A stretch of DNA of 64,000 nucleotides from contig QOQI01000004.1 of the NCBI GenBank assembly GCA_003332035.1, positions 1 to 64,000 on the forward strand, in the 5' to 3' direction. Positions 19,281 through 28,375 of this stretch are shown here, piece after piece (within the stretch, counting starts at the first letter, position 1; each line of letters starts with the position of its first letter). Origin of the DNA: Paracoccaceae bacterium (lineage in GTDB: Bacteria; Pseudomonadota; Alphaproteobacteria; Rhodobacterales; Rhodobacteraceae). Position numbers and translations under genes: made by a program. The notes beneath the pieces were generated by a model. It was not told the DNA's origin and did no database searches. It saw only the letters and a program-made list of their open reading frames with translations.

Positions 19281-19448
19281 ATGAGCTTTGGACGAGAACA
19301 TGATTTGCACAAACGGCGAAAGGGTAAAAACTTAAGCCTTGGCCTTGTTTTGATTGGGTTTGTTGCAATAATGTTTGGCCTAACAGTTGTAAAAGTCACT
19401 GAAGGTCAGTTTGCTGAGGCTTTGGCAGGGGTTTCGCGGAGTGAGTGA
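19281..19448 (+). CDS. Small membrane protein of the cta operon (CoxF-like, 55 aa)
   Basis: A 55-residue frame from ATG 19281, directly after ctaB. It has a basic, polar N-terminus (MSFGREHDLHKRRKGKN), one transmembrane helix (LGLVLIGFVAIMFGLTVV, about 20-37), and the tail [18 protein letters not shown]. Short proteins with the HxxHKRR start and K-V-x-x-G after the helix are known between ctaB and ctaG in Rhodobacterales and are labelled CoxF or oxidase assembly proteins; that recognition is from memory. The ctaG start overlaps its stop by 8 bp. Function unproven, probably linked to aa3 oxidase assembly. Confidence 0.75.
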   Translation: MSFGREHDLHKRRKGKNLSLGLVLIGFVAIMFGLTVVKVTEGQFAEALAGVSRSE

Positions 19449-20049
19449 TAAGGCAAAAAAAAAGACAGCTTTTCAAATGGTTGGTGTAGTTTTTTTTATG
19501 GGCGCTATGGCCTGGGCCTCTGTGCCATTTTATGATTGGTTTTGTCGAGTTACTGGGTTTGGAGGAATTACCCAGGTGGCGGATAGTAGCTCTGGGATCG
19601 TATTGAACGAAACGGTAAAAGTTAGATTTGATGCATCTCTAGAGCGACATATGCCCTGGGAATTTAAGCCTGTACAAAGGGAAATTGAAATCAAAATAGG
19701 AGCAACAGGGTTGGCTTTTTATGAGGCATACAACCCTACAGATAAACCTATTGCTGGAACAGCTAGCTACAACGTCACTCCTTATGAGGCAGGTGGGTTT
19801 TTTAGCAAAATTGATTGTTTTTGCTTTGAAGAACAAATTCTTATGCCCGGTGAACGTGTGCAAATGCCTGTGACTTTTTTTGTTGATCCAGAAATAGTAG
19901 AGGATCGGGATGCAAAGTATACAAAAGTAATTACGCTATCTTATACTTTTTATGAAAAAGAGATTACACTGGAACCCGCCCAGGTAAGTGAAAATGCAAG
20001 AATTAAATTTAATCAGCTCCTAAGTGAGGGGAAACAAAATGGCGCATGA
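19441..20049 (+). CDS. ctaG: Cytochrome c oxidase assembly protein CtaG (Cox11 copper chaperone)
   Basis: 202 aa from GTG 19441; an upstream TTG at 19411 adds only 10 unlikely residues. Cox11 family: N-terminal membrane anchor (about 12-29, [17 protein letters not shown]), then a periplasmic domain with the copper-binding CFCF motif at 126-129 and the conserved [14 protein letters not shown] segment with Cys35. It delivers copper to the CuB site of oxidase subunit I. The start overlaps the preceding small gene by 8 bp and the end overlaps ctaE by 11 bp, so translation is probably coupled. Confidence 0.93.
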   Translation: MSDKAKKKTAFQMVGVVFFMGAMAWASVPFYDWFCRVTGFGGITQVADSSSGIVLNETVKVRFDASLERHMPWEFKPVQREIEIKIGATGLAFYEAYNPTDKPIAGTASYNVTPYEAGGFFSKIDCFCFEEQILMPGERVQMPVTFFVDPEIVEDRDAKYTKVITLSYTFYEKEITLEPAQVSENARIKFNQLLSEGKQNGA

Positions 20050-20857
20050 AAAAAACCACGACTATCATATATTAAACCCATCGATTTGGCCGTTCTTCGG
20101 TTCAATAGCAGCTTTTGTTATGCTTTTTGGAGCTGTAGTTTTGTTCCACAGCGAAAACCCATGGATGTTCGTTGCAGGTTTTGTTGGTGTATTATTTGTG
20201 ATGTACGTCTGGTGGTCAGACACAGTAAAAGAAAACCAAGTAGGCGATCACACTCCAGTAGTTTTAATCGGACTTAGATATGGTTTCATTTTGTTCATAA
20301 TGTCCGAAGTTATGTTCTTCTTAGCATGGTTTTGGAGCTTTTTTAAACATGCTATGTACCCGATGGGAGAAATGAGCCCATTGCAGGACGGTCAATTTCC
20401 GCCTGCCGGGATAGAAGTTTTTGATCCTTGGCATTTACCGCTTATTAATACCTTAATTTTGCTGTGTTCTGGAGCTGCTGCAACTTGGGCTCACCACGCA
20501 ATTGCTCATGACGAAGATAGAAAATCCATGGTACAAGGTCTTGTTGTTGCAGTCGGCTTAGGTGTATTGTTTACGATTTTCCAAGCATATGAGTATCAGC
20601 ATGCCGCATTTGGTTTTTCAGGAAACATCTACGGAGCAAACTTTTTTATGGCTACAGGTTTCCATGGTTTTCATGTCATTGTTGGAACAATATTTTTAGC
20701 GATCTGCATGTTGCGAGCTATGCGTGGTCACTTCACAAAAGATCAACATTTGGGTTTTGAGGCTGCGGCTTGGTACTGGCATTTTGTGGACGTAGTATGG
20801 CTATTTTTGTTTGCAGCTATTTATGTTTGGGGAAGCGTTGGCGCAACAATTCACTAA
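20039..20857 (+). CDS. ctaE: Cytochrome c oxidase subunit III
   Basis: 272 aa from ATG 20039, starting [18 protein letters not shown], the standard alphaproteobacterial subunit III opening. Seven hydrophobic helices are expected; [17 protein letters not shown] and [14 protein letters not shown] are subunit III hallmark helices. It binds lipids and stabilises subunit I proton uptake in the inner membrane. AGTGAGGGG ahead of the start, inside the 3' end of ctaG, gives the ribosome site. A strong hairpin with a T run follows 50 bp after the stop and ends the operon. Confidence 0.96.
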   Translation: MAHEKNHDYHILNPSIWPFFGSIAAFVMLFGAVVLFHSENPWMFVAGFVGVLFVMYVWWSDTVKENQVGDHTPVVLIGLRYGFILFIMSEVMFFLAWFWSFFKHAMYPMGEMSPLQDGQFPPAGIEVFDPWHLPLINTLILLCSGAAATWAHHAIAHDEDRKSMVQGLVVAVGLGVLFTIFQAYEYQHAAFGFSGNIYGANFFMATGFHGFHVIVGTIFLAICMLRAMRGHFTKDQHLGFEAAAWYWHFVDVVWLFLFAAIYVWGSVGATIH

Positions 20858-20907
20858 ATTTCCGTTGAGATATTTTTATCTACTAATTTGTGACAAATAT
20901 AAATAAG

Positions 20908-20937
20908 AAAGCGCGCAGAACTGCGCGCGCTTTTTTT
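20908..20937 (+). terminator. Rho-independent terminator after ctaE
   Basis: GCGCGCAG, loop AA, CTGCGCGC (within 20911-20928), followed by GC and a run of seven T (20931-20937). The very GC-rich stem in AT-rich surroundings is a textbook terminator. It lies in front of the true SURF1 start, and shows that the longer upstream reading of the SURF1 frame (from 20890) is not the real N-terminus. Confidence 0.88.
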
Positions 20938-20949
20938 AGGTTTGAATTT

Positions 20950-21633
20950 ATGCCGCACAAACTTTTTACATGGCTATTTATTGTTGGCGGAACTGTTATT
21001 TTGCTTTCTTTAGGGCAATGGCAGGTAAATAGGCTTGTTTGGAAACAATCTATTTTAGTAGAGATTGACGGTAAAATTTCTGGATTGCCGCAGCATTTAC
21101 CGTCTGCTGTTAAAGAAACTGAGCACAAATATCTGCCGGTAGAGCTTTCTGGAAAAATAAAAGGAAGCTTTGTAAAAGTAATGGCTAGTCAGAAATTTAT
21201 TGGAGCTGGCTATAGAGTAATTACTCCATTCGAATTGCAAAAAGGTAATGTTATTTTAGTAGATCTAGGTTTTATTCGTCATGAATTTGCTTCGAAAATT
21301 AACTTAAGCGGTGACCTTAATATAATTGGGAATTTACATTGGCCTAAAGAAGTTGATTTTTTTACGCCAGACCCTGATCAAAAAAATAATATTTGGTTTG
21401 CCCGTGATGTAAATGAGTTATCAAAAGAGTTAGGTACAGAGCCAATCCTAGTTGTTGCTAAAAGCTTCAGTCCATTAATTGTCCATCTGGATCCACTTCC
21501 TATAAATACAAAAAATATTCCTAATAATCACAAACAGTATGCAATCACATGGTTTGCGTTAGCATTTATTTGGCTTGGGATGGGACTGTTTTTCATTTAT
21601 AGAACGAGCAAAACTAGAGGCCGTAAAATATGA
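20950..21633 (+). CDS. SURF1 family cytochrome oxidase biogenesis protein
   Basis: 227 aa from ATG 20950. The frame opens at 20890, but that stretch is the ctaE terminator; the family pattern (helix followed by LGQWQVNRLVWKQ) starts right after ATG 20950. Two transmembrane helices flank a periplasmic domain: residues about 4-24 and the C-terminal YAITWFALAFIWLGMGLFFIY. SURF1 helps insert heme A into oxidase subunit I. It belongs with the cta genes functionally, though the terminator separates it from ctaE. The thrC ATG overlaps its TGA. Confidence 0.88.
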   Translation: MPHKLFTWLFIVGGTVILLSLGQWQVNRLVWKQSILVEIDGKISGLPQHLPSAVKETEHKYLPVELSGKIKGSFVKVMASQKFIGAGYRVITPFELQKGNVILVDLGFIRHEFASKINLSGDLNIIGNLHWPKEVDFFTPDPDQKNNIWFARDVNELSKELGTEPILVVAKSFSPLIVHLDPLPINTKNIPNNHKQYAITWFALAFIWLGMGLFFIYRTSKTRGRKI

Positions 21634-23015
21634 ACTACATATCCACCCGTGGGAAAGCGCCCGTTTTGAATTTTGAAGAAGCAATGTTAACAGGGCTTGC
21701 AAGAGACGGCGGTCTTTACGTTCCTCAATCAATCCCAGTCTTTTCTGCAGACGAAATAAGATCAATGTCAAATCTGAGTTATGAGGAAATAGCTTTTAAA
21801 GTTATATCACCATTTGTTGGAGATTGCTTTTCTGATGATGAATTACTCAAAATTATAAACAAGGCGTATTCCCACTTTGGGCATAAAGACCGAGCGCCTT
21901 TAGTTGAATTAGAAACTAATCATTTCCTTTTGGAATTATTTCATGGTCCAACACTGGCCTTTAAAGATTTTGCTATGCAACTTATTGGTCAATTTTTTCA
22001 AGTTGCGTTGGAACGTAAAAAATCAAGAGTGACTATTGTTGGAGCAACCAGTGGAGATACTGGGAGCGCGGCCATTGAAGCTTTTCGAGGCTTAGATGCA
22101 GTAAATGTTTTTATTTTATATCCCAATGGGCGTGTTTCCGATGTTCAAAGACGGCAGATGACAACGCCATCCGAGAAAAATGTTCATGCAATTGCCGTCG
22201 ATGGTAATTTTGACGACTGCCAGGCTCACTTGAAGGATATGTTCAATGATTTTGAGTTTCGCGACGGAGTGAAGTTAGCCGGTGTGAATTCGATAAATTG
22301 GGCGAGGGTTTTAGCCCAGGTCGTTTATTACTTCTCGTCAGCCATTAAGCTAGGAGCTCCAAATAAAAAAATTAGTTTTAGCGTTCCTACTGGAAATTTT
22401 GGCGATATCTTTGCTGGTTTTATTGCAAAAAAAATGGGCCTTTCGATTGACCGTTTGGTTATAGCTACTAATCAAAACGATATACTTCATAGATGCCTTA
22501 GCTCTGGAGTGTATAAGATCGATAGTGTTTTGCCGAGTATAAGCCCATCTATGGATATTCAGGTAAGTTCCAACTTTGAACGTGCGCTGTTTTATGCCAC
22601 GGATTGTAATGGCAGCGAAGTTTCGGATTTGATGGAGCAACTTAAAAGTACTGGTCAATTTGATATTTCTGGCAGTATTTTAAAAAAGTTGAGAGAAAAT
22701 TTTGATAGTGGAAGGGCTTCTGAGGACGAAACTCACTCAGAGATCACATATAATTATCAAAACCATGCTGAATTATTGTGTCCTCATTCCGCCATTGGTG
22801 TGCTGACTGCAAGAAGACAGCGCAATGCTGATATTCCTATGGTAACTCTTGCTACTGCCCACCCAGCTAAATTTCCGACAGCCGTCAAAAATGCGACATC
22901 AGTATTTCCAGAGTTGCCGTCAAGCATGGCTGATCTATTTGAACGTGAAGAGAGAACAACAAATGTTGAAAATAATCTTCAATCCATCCAAGCGATTGTA
23001 AGGGAACGGATTTAA
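21630..23015 (+). CDS. thrC: Threonine synthase
   Basis: 461 aa, the long proteobacterial/yeast-type form. It converts O-phosphohomoserine to threonine with pyridoxal phosphate in the cytoplasm. The PLP lysine is Lys112 in LAFKDFAMQ; the phosphate-binding loop GATSGDTGS is at 138-146. The start MNYISTRGKAPVLNFEEAML is typical. It overlaps SURF1 by 4 bp (ATGA) and is followed by the M16 peptidase after 2 bp, so the genes form one run, an order frequent in Rhodobacterales. Confidence 0.96.
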   Translation: MNYISTRGKAPVLNFEEAMLTGLARDGGLYVPQSIPVFSADEIRSMSNLSYEEIAFKVISPFVGDCFSDDELLKIINKAYSHFGHKDRAPLVELETNHFLLELFHGPTLAFKDFAMQLIGQFFQVALERKKSRVTIVGATSGDTGSAAIEAFRGLDAVNVFILYPNGRVSDVQRRQMTTPSEKNVHAIAVDGNFDDCQAHLKDMFNDFEFRDGVKLAGVNSINWARVLAQVVYYFSSAIKLGAPNKKISFSVPTGNFGDIFAGFIAKKMGLSIDRLVIATNQNDILHRCLSSGVYKIDSVLPSISPSMDIQVSSNFERALFYATDCNGSEVSDLMEQLKSTGQFDISGSILKKLRENFDSGRASEDETHSEITYNYQNHAELLCPHSAIGVLTARRQRNADIPMVTLATAHPAKFPTAVKNATSVFPELPSSMADLFEREERTTNVENNLQSIQAIVRERI

Positions 23016-23017
23016 AT

Positions 23018-24283
23018 ATGAGCATACATCATCACACGTTAAGTAACGGGTTTCAGGTAATCACAGAAAATATGCCAGGTCTGAAATCTGCTTCCCTAGG
23101 GATTTGGATTTCTGCGGGTGGCCGGCATGAACGGGTTGAACAAAATGGCATTGCTCATTTTCTTGAACATATGGCGTTCAAGGGAACAAAAACAAAGTCA
23201 GCTTTGGATATAGCTGAAGCGATTGAGAACGTAGGCGGTTACATAAACGCCTACACTTCAAGAGAAACAACAGCATACTTTGTTAGGGTTTTAAACGAGG
23301 ATGTTGAAATGGCAGCTAATATACTAGCTGATATTTTGAGAAATTCCGTTTTTGACAAACGCGAGGTTGATGTCGAGCGTGGAGTTATACTGCAAGAAAT
23401 TGGTCAAACTTTGGATACGCCAGACGATATAGTTTTTGATTGGTTGCAAGAAACTGCTTACCCTGAGCAGTCTTTAGGGCGATCTATTCTTGGACCAAGC
23501 GAGAATATTTCAAGGTTTTCCAGAGACGATTTGTCTACGTTTGTAAGTGAGCATTATAGTCCTGATCGAATGATCCTTTCTGCAGCAGGTGGGGTGAACC
23601 ATGAAACACTTTGTAAGCTTGCTGAAAAAGCTTTTGGTGATCTAAAAAAACCAACTTTAGTAAAAGAATCTTCAGCTGCAGCTTTTGCTGGTGGAGAATT
23701 TAGGAAGGATAAAAAACTCGAGCAAGCTCATTTTGCGTTAGCTTTTGAAAGTCCAAGTTATAGAAGCCTTGATATCTACACTGCTCAAGTCTATTCGATC
23801 GCGCTGGGTGGAGGCATGTCTTCACGATTATTTCAACAGATTAGAGAAAAGCGTGGACTTTGTTATTCGATTTTTGCACAAGCGGGAGCGTTTTCTGATA
23901 CGGGTTTGACGACTATTTATGCAGGTACATCGGCAGAGCAAATACCTGATTTAGCAAACTTGACAATTAATGAGCTAAAAAGAGCTGCTATGGATCTTTC
24001 AGAAGTAGAAGTTACTAGAGCCAGATCACAAATGAAGGCCGGTTTGCTCATGGGCTTGGAAAGCCCATCTAGTAGAGCCGAAAGGCTTGCCAGGATGATC
24101 CAAATTTGGGGCAAAGTTCCCAGTTTAGATGAGACAATAGAGAAAATTGACTCGGTGAACTTAGAAAAAGTGAGAACTTACGCTGAACATGTAATGACAC
24201 AAGCTAAGTTTGCGATGGCTCTTTACGGTCCCATCTCATCGGCGCCGTCGCTACAAGAATTGGATGCACTTCGGGCAGCTTAA
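23018..24283 (+). CDS. M16 family zinc peptidase (mitochondrial processing peptidase-like)
   Basis: 421 aa. The inverted zinc motif HFLEH (HxxEH) is at 47-51, with the third ligand Glu in the ERGVILQEI segment about 75 residues later. The C-terminal domain has GGGMSSRLFQQIREKRGLCYSI, characteristic of the MPP beta-like bacterial group. Probably a cytoplasmic oligopeptidase; no signal peptide is seen. The natural substrate is unknown. It sits between thrC (2-bp gap) and a GNAT gene that overlaps its stop by one base, a common gene order in alphaproteobacteria. Confidence 0.92.
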   Translation: MSIHHHTLSNGFQVITENMPGLKSASLGIWISAGGRHERVEQNGIAHFLEHMAFKGTKTKSALDIAEAIENVGGYINAYTSRETTAYFVRVLNEDVEMAANILADILRNSVFDKREVDVERGVILQEIGQTLDTPDDIVFDWLQETAYPEQSLGRSILGPSENISRFSRDDLSTFVSEHYSPDRMILSAAGGVNHETLCKLAEKAFGDLKKPTLVKESSAAAFAGGEFRKDKKLEQAHFALAFESPSYRSLDIYTAQVYSIALGGGMSSRLFQQIREKRGLCYSIFAQAGAFSDTGLTTIYAGTSAEQIPDLANLTINELKRAAMDLSEVEVTRARSQMKAGLLMGLESPSSRAERLARMIQIWGKVPSLDETIEKIDSVNLEKVRTYAEHVMTQAKFAMALYGPISSAPSLQELDALRAA

Positions 24284-24873
24284 TGTTTTCATTTAGGCAA
24301 AAAGTTAAAATTACTACAAGTCGGTTGACACTTAGGCCGCCGATGCATTCTGATTTTAAAAAATGGAAAGAAGTTCGTTATTCAAGTAAAGATTTTTTAA
24401 CGCCTTGGGAGCCTAGATGGGCCAAAGATCATTTAACCCGAAAGTCATTTGCAAATAGAGTTTATTGGTCAAAGCGGGCGATTAACCAAGGGACCGGGTT
24501 GCCACTGTTACTTTTGGATCATGGCGCAAATCAATTATATGGGGCTATTACTCTTGATAATATTCGAAGGGGTCCAACACAAAGTGGAACTTTGGGATAT
24601 TGGGTTGGCGAAGAATATGCGCGCCGTGGTTACATGACAGAGGCAATAAATGCAGTTGTTCAATACGCCTTTACAGAGCTTGACCTTAGCAGAATAGAGA
24701 GTGCTTGTTTGGCTGACAACAAGCCTTCTCGTGGTGTTCTTGAGAAATGTGGTTTTAAATATGAAGGTGTGGCTCAAGCATATATTCAGATCGATGGACG
24801 CTGGCGAACGCATGTCTTATATTCCGCCCTCCGCTATGATCGAAGAGGTAAGACCTCTGCAGGTATTGATTAA
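24283..24873 (+). CDS. GNAT family acetyltransferase (RimJ/RimL type)
   Basis: 196 aa, starting at the TAATG overlap with the peptidase gene. The acetyl-CoA fold is clear: TSRLTLRPPMHSDF at the start, GTLGYWVGEEYARRGYMTEAI as the CoA pyrophosphate loop (motif A), and SRIESACLADNKPSRGVLEKCGF as motif B. These features match RimJ-like N-terminal protein acetyltransferases. The target protein (perhaps a ribosomal subunit) cannot be inferred. Part of the thrC run. Confidence 0.85.
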   Translation: MFSFRQKVKITTSRLTLRPPMHSDFKKWKEVRYSSKDFLTPWEPRWAKDHLTRKSFANRVYWSKRAINQGTGLPLLLLDHGANQLYGAITLDNIRRGPTQSGTLGYWVGEEYARRGYMTEAINAVVQYAFTELDLSRIESACLADNKPSRGVLEKCGFKYEGVAQAYIQIDGRWRTHVLYSALRYDRRGKTSAGID

Positions 24874-24892
24874 AAATGATTGAGAAAAAGAC

Positions 24893-26320
24893 GTGACTTT
24901 GAAACCGGTAACGGAAGAATTTATTAATGAACTGAAATCTGGTTTGTCACCTGGAGTGGTCTCGGCTGTGCCTGATAACTATTTGTCAGAACCCCGCTCG
25001 AGGTGGCGCGGGGTCAGCTCAATTCTTGTTTCACCCCAGACTGTTAAAGAAGTTTCAGCTATAGTTAGTTCTGCCAATACGAAAAATATCCCTATCATAC
25101 CCTACGGTGGTGGTACGGGCTTAGTGGGTGGGCAGATACAAGACAAAGGACCCGCTGGAGTTCTACTGTCTTTGGAAAGGATGAATAATATTCGATCTCT
25201 AAATTCAGACGAAAATATAATAACCGTAGAAGCAGGTGTGACTTTGTCTAATTTAAGAGAGGCAGCCGAAAAAGAGAAAAAAATATTTCCTCTCTCTTTG
25301 GCTTCTGAGGGAACAGCTCAAATAGGCGGAAATCTGGCGACAAACGCAGGTGGTGTTAATGTACTGAGATATGGAAGCACAAGAAACCTATGCTTAGGTC
25401 TAGAAGTTGTTTTTGCGGATGGTTCGATTTGGAATGGATTGTCGCGCCTTCACAAAGATAATACTGGTTATGACCTTAGAAATTTAATCATAGGCTCGGA
25501 GGGAACCCTAGGAATAATCACTGCGGCAACGATGAAGCTATTTTCAAAACCATTGCAGCATACTGTGGCTCTAATTGCACTTAATTCTCCCAAAGATGCT
25601 TTAAGATTACTTTCTGAAGCAAAAGATTATTTTGGTGAAACAATCTCTGCTTTTGAATTAATTAGTAAGGTGGGTTTTGATTTTTTAAAAGAAACAAAGC
25701 TGAAATCTAAATTTCCCTTCCGTAAAACCCCAAAGTGGATGGTGCTATTAGATATTGGGCACCCAGGAAGATTTAGTGCAGAGAAAAACACAAATGATTT
25801 TTTTGAAGATATTTTAAACAGTGGGCTTGCAGTAGACGGTGTTCTGGCAGAATCTGTTAGTCAGCAAAATGATTTATGGGCACTACGTGAAAATATTCCT
25901 GAAGCAAATCGAAGAATTGGATCGGTATCAAGCCACGATATTTCTTTGCCCTTATCCGAGATAAGTAGTTTTATAGAAGAAGCTTGGCTTGAAATTTCGA
26001 AAATTGGTAAATTTAGAATAAACTGTTTTGGGCATTTAGGAGATGGAAACCTTCACTTTAATATTTTTCCTAATAAAGGGGAAAGACGAGAAGATTATAA
26101 CCATGTAAGACCGACTATTAAGACTGCCATCCATGACTTGGTTCATTTGCATGGAGGTTCCGTTAGTGCGGAACATGGAATTGGGCGATTAAAGATTAAT
26201 GATTTAGTAAAATACTCTGATCCAATTAAACTCAAACTAAATAAATCAATTAAAACGGTTATGGATCCAAATGGTATATTGAATCCTGGAGCAATTTTTG
26301 GTTCTAACCTATCTGAGTAA
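24893..26320 (+). CDS. FAD-linked oxidase, D-2-hydroxyacid (GlcD / D-lactate / D-2-hydroxyglutarate) dehydrogenase type
   Basis: 475 aa from GTG 24893, no better ATG upstream. PCMH-type FAD domain: IPYGGGTGLVGGQ near 63-75, GTAQIGGNLATNAGGVNVLRYG, and GSEGTLGIITAAT. The C-terminal domain carries CFGHLGDGNLHFN and HGGSVSAEHGIG, the metal and substrate site of the GlcD family. These enzymes oxidise D-2-hydroxyacids and pass electrons to quinone or an electron transfer flavoprotein. The short single-subunit form without an iron-sulfur domain resembles D-2-hydroxyglutarate or D-lactate dehydrogenase; which acid is used cannot be told. Confidence 0.88.
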   Translation: MTLKPVTEEFINELKSGLSPGVVSAVPDNYLSEPRSRWRGVSSILVSPQTVKEVSAIVSSANTKNIPIIPYGGGTGLVGGQIQDKGPAGVLLSLERMNNIRSLNSDENIITVEAGVTLSNLREAAEKEKKIFPLSLASEGTAQIGGNLATNAGGVNVLRYGSTRNLCLGLEVVFADGSIWNGLSRLHKDNTGYDLRNLIIGSEGTLGIITAATMKLFSKPLQHTVALIALNSPKDALRLLSEAKDYFGETISAFELISKVGFDFLKETKLKSKFPFRKTPKWMVLLDIGHPGRFSAEKNTNDFFEDILNSGLAVDGVLAESVSQQNDLWALRENIPEANRRIGSVSSHDISLPLSEISSFIEEAWLEISKIGKFRINCFGHLGDGNLHFNIFPNKGERREDYNHVRPTIKTAIHDLVHLHGGSVSAEHGIGRLKINDLVKYSDPIKLKLNKSIKTVMDPNGILNPGAIFGSNLSE

Positions 26321-26362
26321 ATACATTGACCTATTTTTTGGTCTTAGCTCTTTAATTTAAAT

Positions 26363-26737
26363 CTACGTTCGTTCAGATCTTTTCTCTATCCGCTTTAAAT
26401 GAGATTTATAAAGAATTGGTGCCAGTATTTTGTCATAAATCAGCCCGGATATTTCTCTAATTATAGGAAAACTGGTCACAATGGCTAGAAATTTATATCT
26501 CGGCATTTGTGTCCAAAGCTTTTGAAAGGCTGGTAAGCCATGGATAACTTTTCCATCTGAGATTACATGTAAGCGTTTGGCACCCTGATCTTTACTCACG
26601 CCATAAAGTGAAAGATCTGTCTCACCTAATTCATCAAAATGAAGTTCAATACCATTTGTTTCTGCATATTTTCTATAGTGACAGATTTCTGCATTACAAA
26701 TTGGGCAGTCTTCATTAAATAAAACTCTTGTCGTCAT
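26363..26737 (-). CDS. DCC family thiol-disulfide oxidoreductase-like protein (DUF393)
   Basis: 124 aa. The family motif DxxCxxC is at residues 10-15 (MTTRVLFNEDCPICNAEICHY), and the middle GLPAFQKLWTQMPRYKFLA is the second conserved block. The family is predicted to have a thioredoxin-like fold, but no firm biochemical role is known. No signal peptide. It converges with the FAD oxidase gene across 42 bp and lies downstream of rimO on the same strand. Confidence 0.82.
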   Translation of the reverse strand: MTTRVLFNEDCPICNAEICHYRKYAETNGIELHFDELGETDLSLYGVSKDQGAKRLHVISDGKVIHGLPAFQKLWTQMPRYKFLAIVTSFPIIREISGLIYDKILAPILYKSHLKRIEKRSERT

Positions 26738-26796
26738 AAATGATAGATAGATTTAGACAATCAGATAGCAAGTTCTTAAATTTGATTTTCAAAATG

Positions 26797-28179
26797 CTAA
26801 GGTTTTTGATTTTTTGAAATAGTTCCCCATAGGTCATAGTCACCGGCTGACGTCACATTGACCTTTAAAATGTCACCAACATTTATTTTTGCAAAATTGC
26901 TTTCAATGAAAAGGTTCCCATCAATTTCTGGTGCATCAGCTTTCGTTCTGCAGATCGCGCCTTCTTCATCTATTTCATCGACAATGACGTCAACTTCTTC
27001 ACCAATTTTTTTGGCTAGTTTTTTAGCGGATATCTCCCCTGCTTTTTCCATAAAAACTTCCCAACGATGTTGTTTAACATCCTCGGGTATTTGGTTCGAT
27101 AGAGAATTAGACCTAGCCCCTTCAACATCTTCATATTTAAAACATCCAACACGGTCTATTTGAGCTTCATCCAGCCAATCTATAAGCGTATTAAATTCAT
27201 CCTCAGTTTCGCCTGGATAACCTACAATAAATGTCGATCTCAGTGTGATTTCTGGGCAGATTGAGCGCCATTTCTTTATTTCATCTAAAGTTTTTACCGA
27301 AGCAGCAGGCCTTGCCATTCGTTTTAAAACTGCCGGATGCGCATGTTGGAAAGGAATGTCAAGATAAGGAAGTATTAATCCATCTGCCATCAGAGGGATT
27401 AGCTCACGCACATGTGGGTATGGATAAACGTAATGTAGACGTACCCAAGCTCCAAGTTGCCCTAAGTCACTAGCCAAATCTTTAATATGAGATCTATGGC
27501 CATTTTCATTTGAATATTTGAGATCAAGCCCAAAGGCACTTGTGTCCTGCGATATTACAAGAAGTTCTTTCACTCCATTTTCAACTAATTTTGTGGCTTC
27601 GCGAATTATTGCGTGTGCTGGTCTTGATTGTAACCGCCCTCTCATTTGTGGAATTATGCAAAACTTGCATTTATGATTGCAGCCTTCTGAAATCTTTAAA
27701 TAACTAAAGTGTCGAGGAGTTAATTTAATTCCAGTTTCAGGGAGTAAATCTATAAAGGGATCAGGTTTTGGTGGCACTATCTGATGAACTGCGTCCAAAA
27801 CGTTTTCATATTGGTGTGGCCCAGTTACAGCAAGAACACGAGGATGCGCTCCGGTTATAAATTCAGGATCAGCGCCCAAACACCCCGTAACAATAACTCG
27901 CCCATTCTCATCAATTGCCTCACCAATTGCCTCTAAACTTTCAGCTTTTGCACTGTCTAAAAAACCACAAGTATTTACTATGACAGCGTCGGCTCCTTTA
28001 TAGGCAGGTGAGATACCATATCCTTCCGCGCGGAGCCTGGTAAGAATTCTTTCACTATCAACGAGTGCCTTTGGGCATCCTAAAGAAACCATCCCGATGT
28101 TTGGCTGTTTCGAGCTTCTTTCACTTTTGAAAGATACTTTTGCTTGGTCAGGTCTACTTAACGAAGGATTACTGCTCAT
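26797..28179 (-). CDS. rimO: Ribosomal protein S12 methylthiotransferase RimO
   Basis: 460 aa. This radical SAM enzyme adds a methylthio group to the conserved aspartate of ribosomal protein S12. The N-terminal cluster domain has Cys35 ([12 protein letters not shown], RimO-specific), Cys71 and Cys100. The radical SAM triad CNHKCKFC gives Cys167, Cys171 and Cys174, followed by GRLQSRP, which separates RimO from MiaB. A C-terminal TRAM domain ends the protein. The N-terminal 25 residues before [10 protein letters not shown] are longer than usual and the start could lie a little downstream. Confidence 0.95.
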   Translation of the reverse strand: MSSNPSLSRPDQAKVSFKSERSSKQPNIGMVSLGCPKALVDSERILTRLRAEGYGISPAYKGADAVIVNTCGFLDSAKAESLEAIGEAIDENGRVIVTGCLGADPEFITGAHPRVLAVTGPHQYENVLDAVHQIVPPKPDPFIDLLPETGIKLTPRHFSYLKISEGCNHKCKFCIIPQMRGRLQSRPAHAIIREATKLVENGVKELLVISQDTSAFGLDLKYSNENGHRSHIKDLASDLGQLGAWVRLHYVYPYPHVRELIPLMADGLILPYLDIPFQHAHPAVLKRMARPAASVKTLDEIKKWRSICPEITLRSTFIVGYPGETEDEFNTLIDWLDEAQIDRVGCFKYEDVEGARSNSLSNQIPEDVKQHRWEVFMEKAGEISAKKLAKKIGEEVDVIVDEIDEEGAICRTKADAPEIDGNLFIESNFAKINVGDILKVNVTSAGDYDLWGTISKNQKP

Positions 28180-28328
28180 CTTACTTGTAGTAGCAGATAT
28201 TTGTCTAAGTAAAAGCCCATAAGGTTTTAGTCGTTTTGTTCCTAAGCGAGAATTATATCACAGTTTGCCTTATATTAAAAATTTGGTCGAAAAGATTGGT
28301 ATTTTTGTCGCTTGTTAGGCTTGATTTT

Positions 28329-28347
28329 ATTTAATTAAATTGATCAA
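28329..28347. promoter_or_regulatory. AT-rich palindromes before the sarcosine oxidase operon
   Basis: ATTTAATTAAAT (28329-28340) is a perfect 12-bp palindrome, and TTGATCAA (28340-28347) a perfect 8-bp one sharing its last base. They end 28 bp before the first sarcosine oxidase ATG. Palindromes of A/T are expected fairly often by chance, so an operator role is only a suggestion. Confidence 0.25.
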
Positions 28348-28375
28348 CTAAGGTTCGTTGGCACCGGAGTTGAAT

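Noticed and set aside
20890-20949. N-terminal extension of SURF1
   Set aside because: This stretch is the ctaE terminator hairpin and T run, and the translated basic peptide is not part of the SURF1 family.
26321-26362. GACC-N8-GGTC hairpin between the FAD oxidase and DCC genes
   Set aside because: Four-base stem with T-rich loop; could be chance and has no stable structure.
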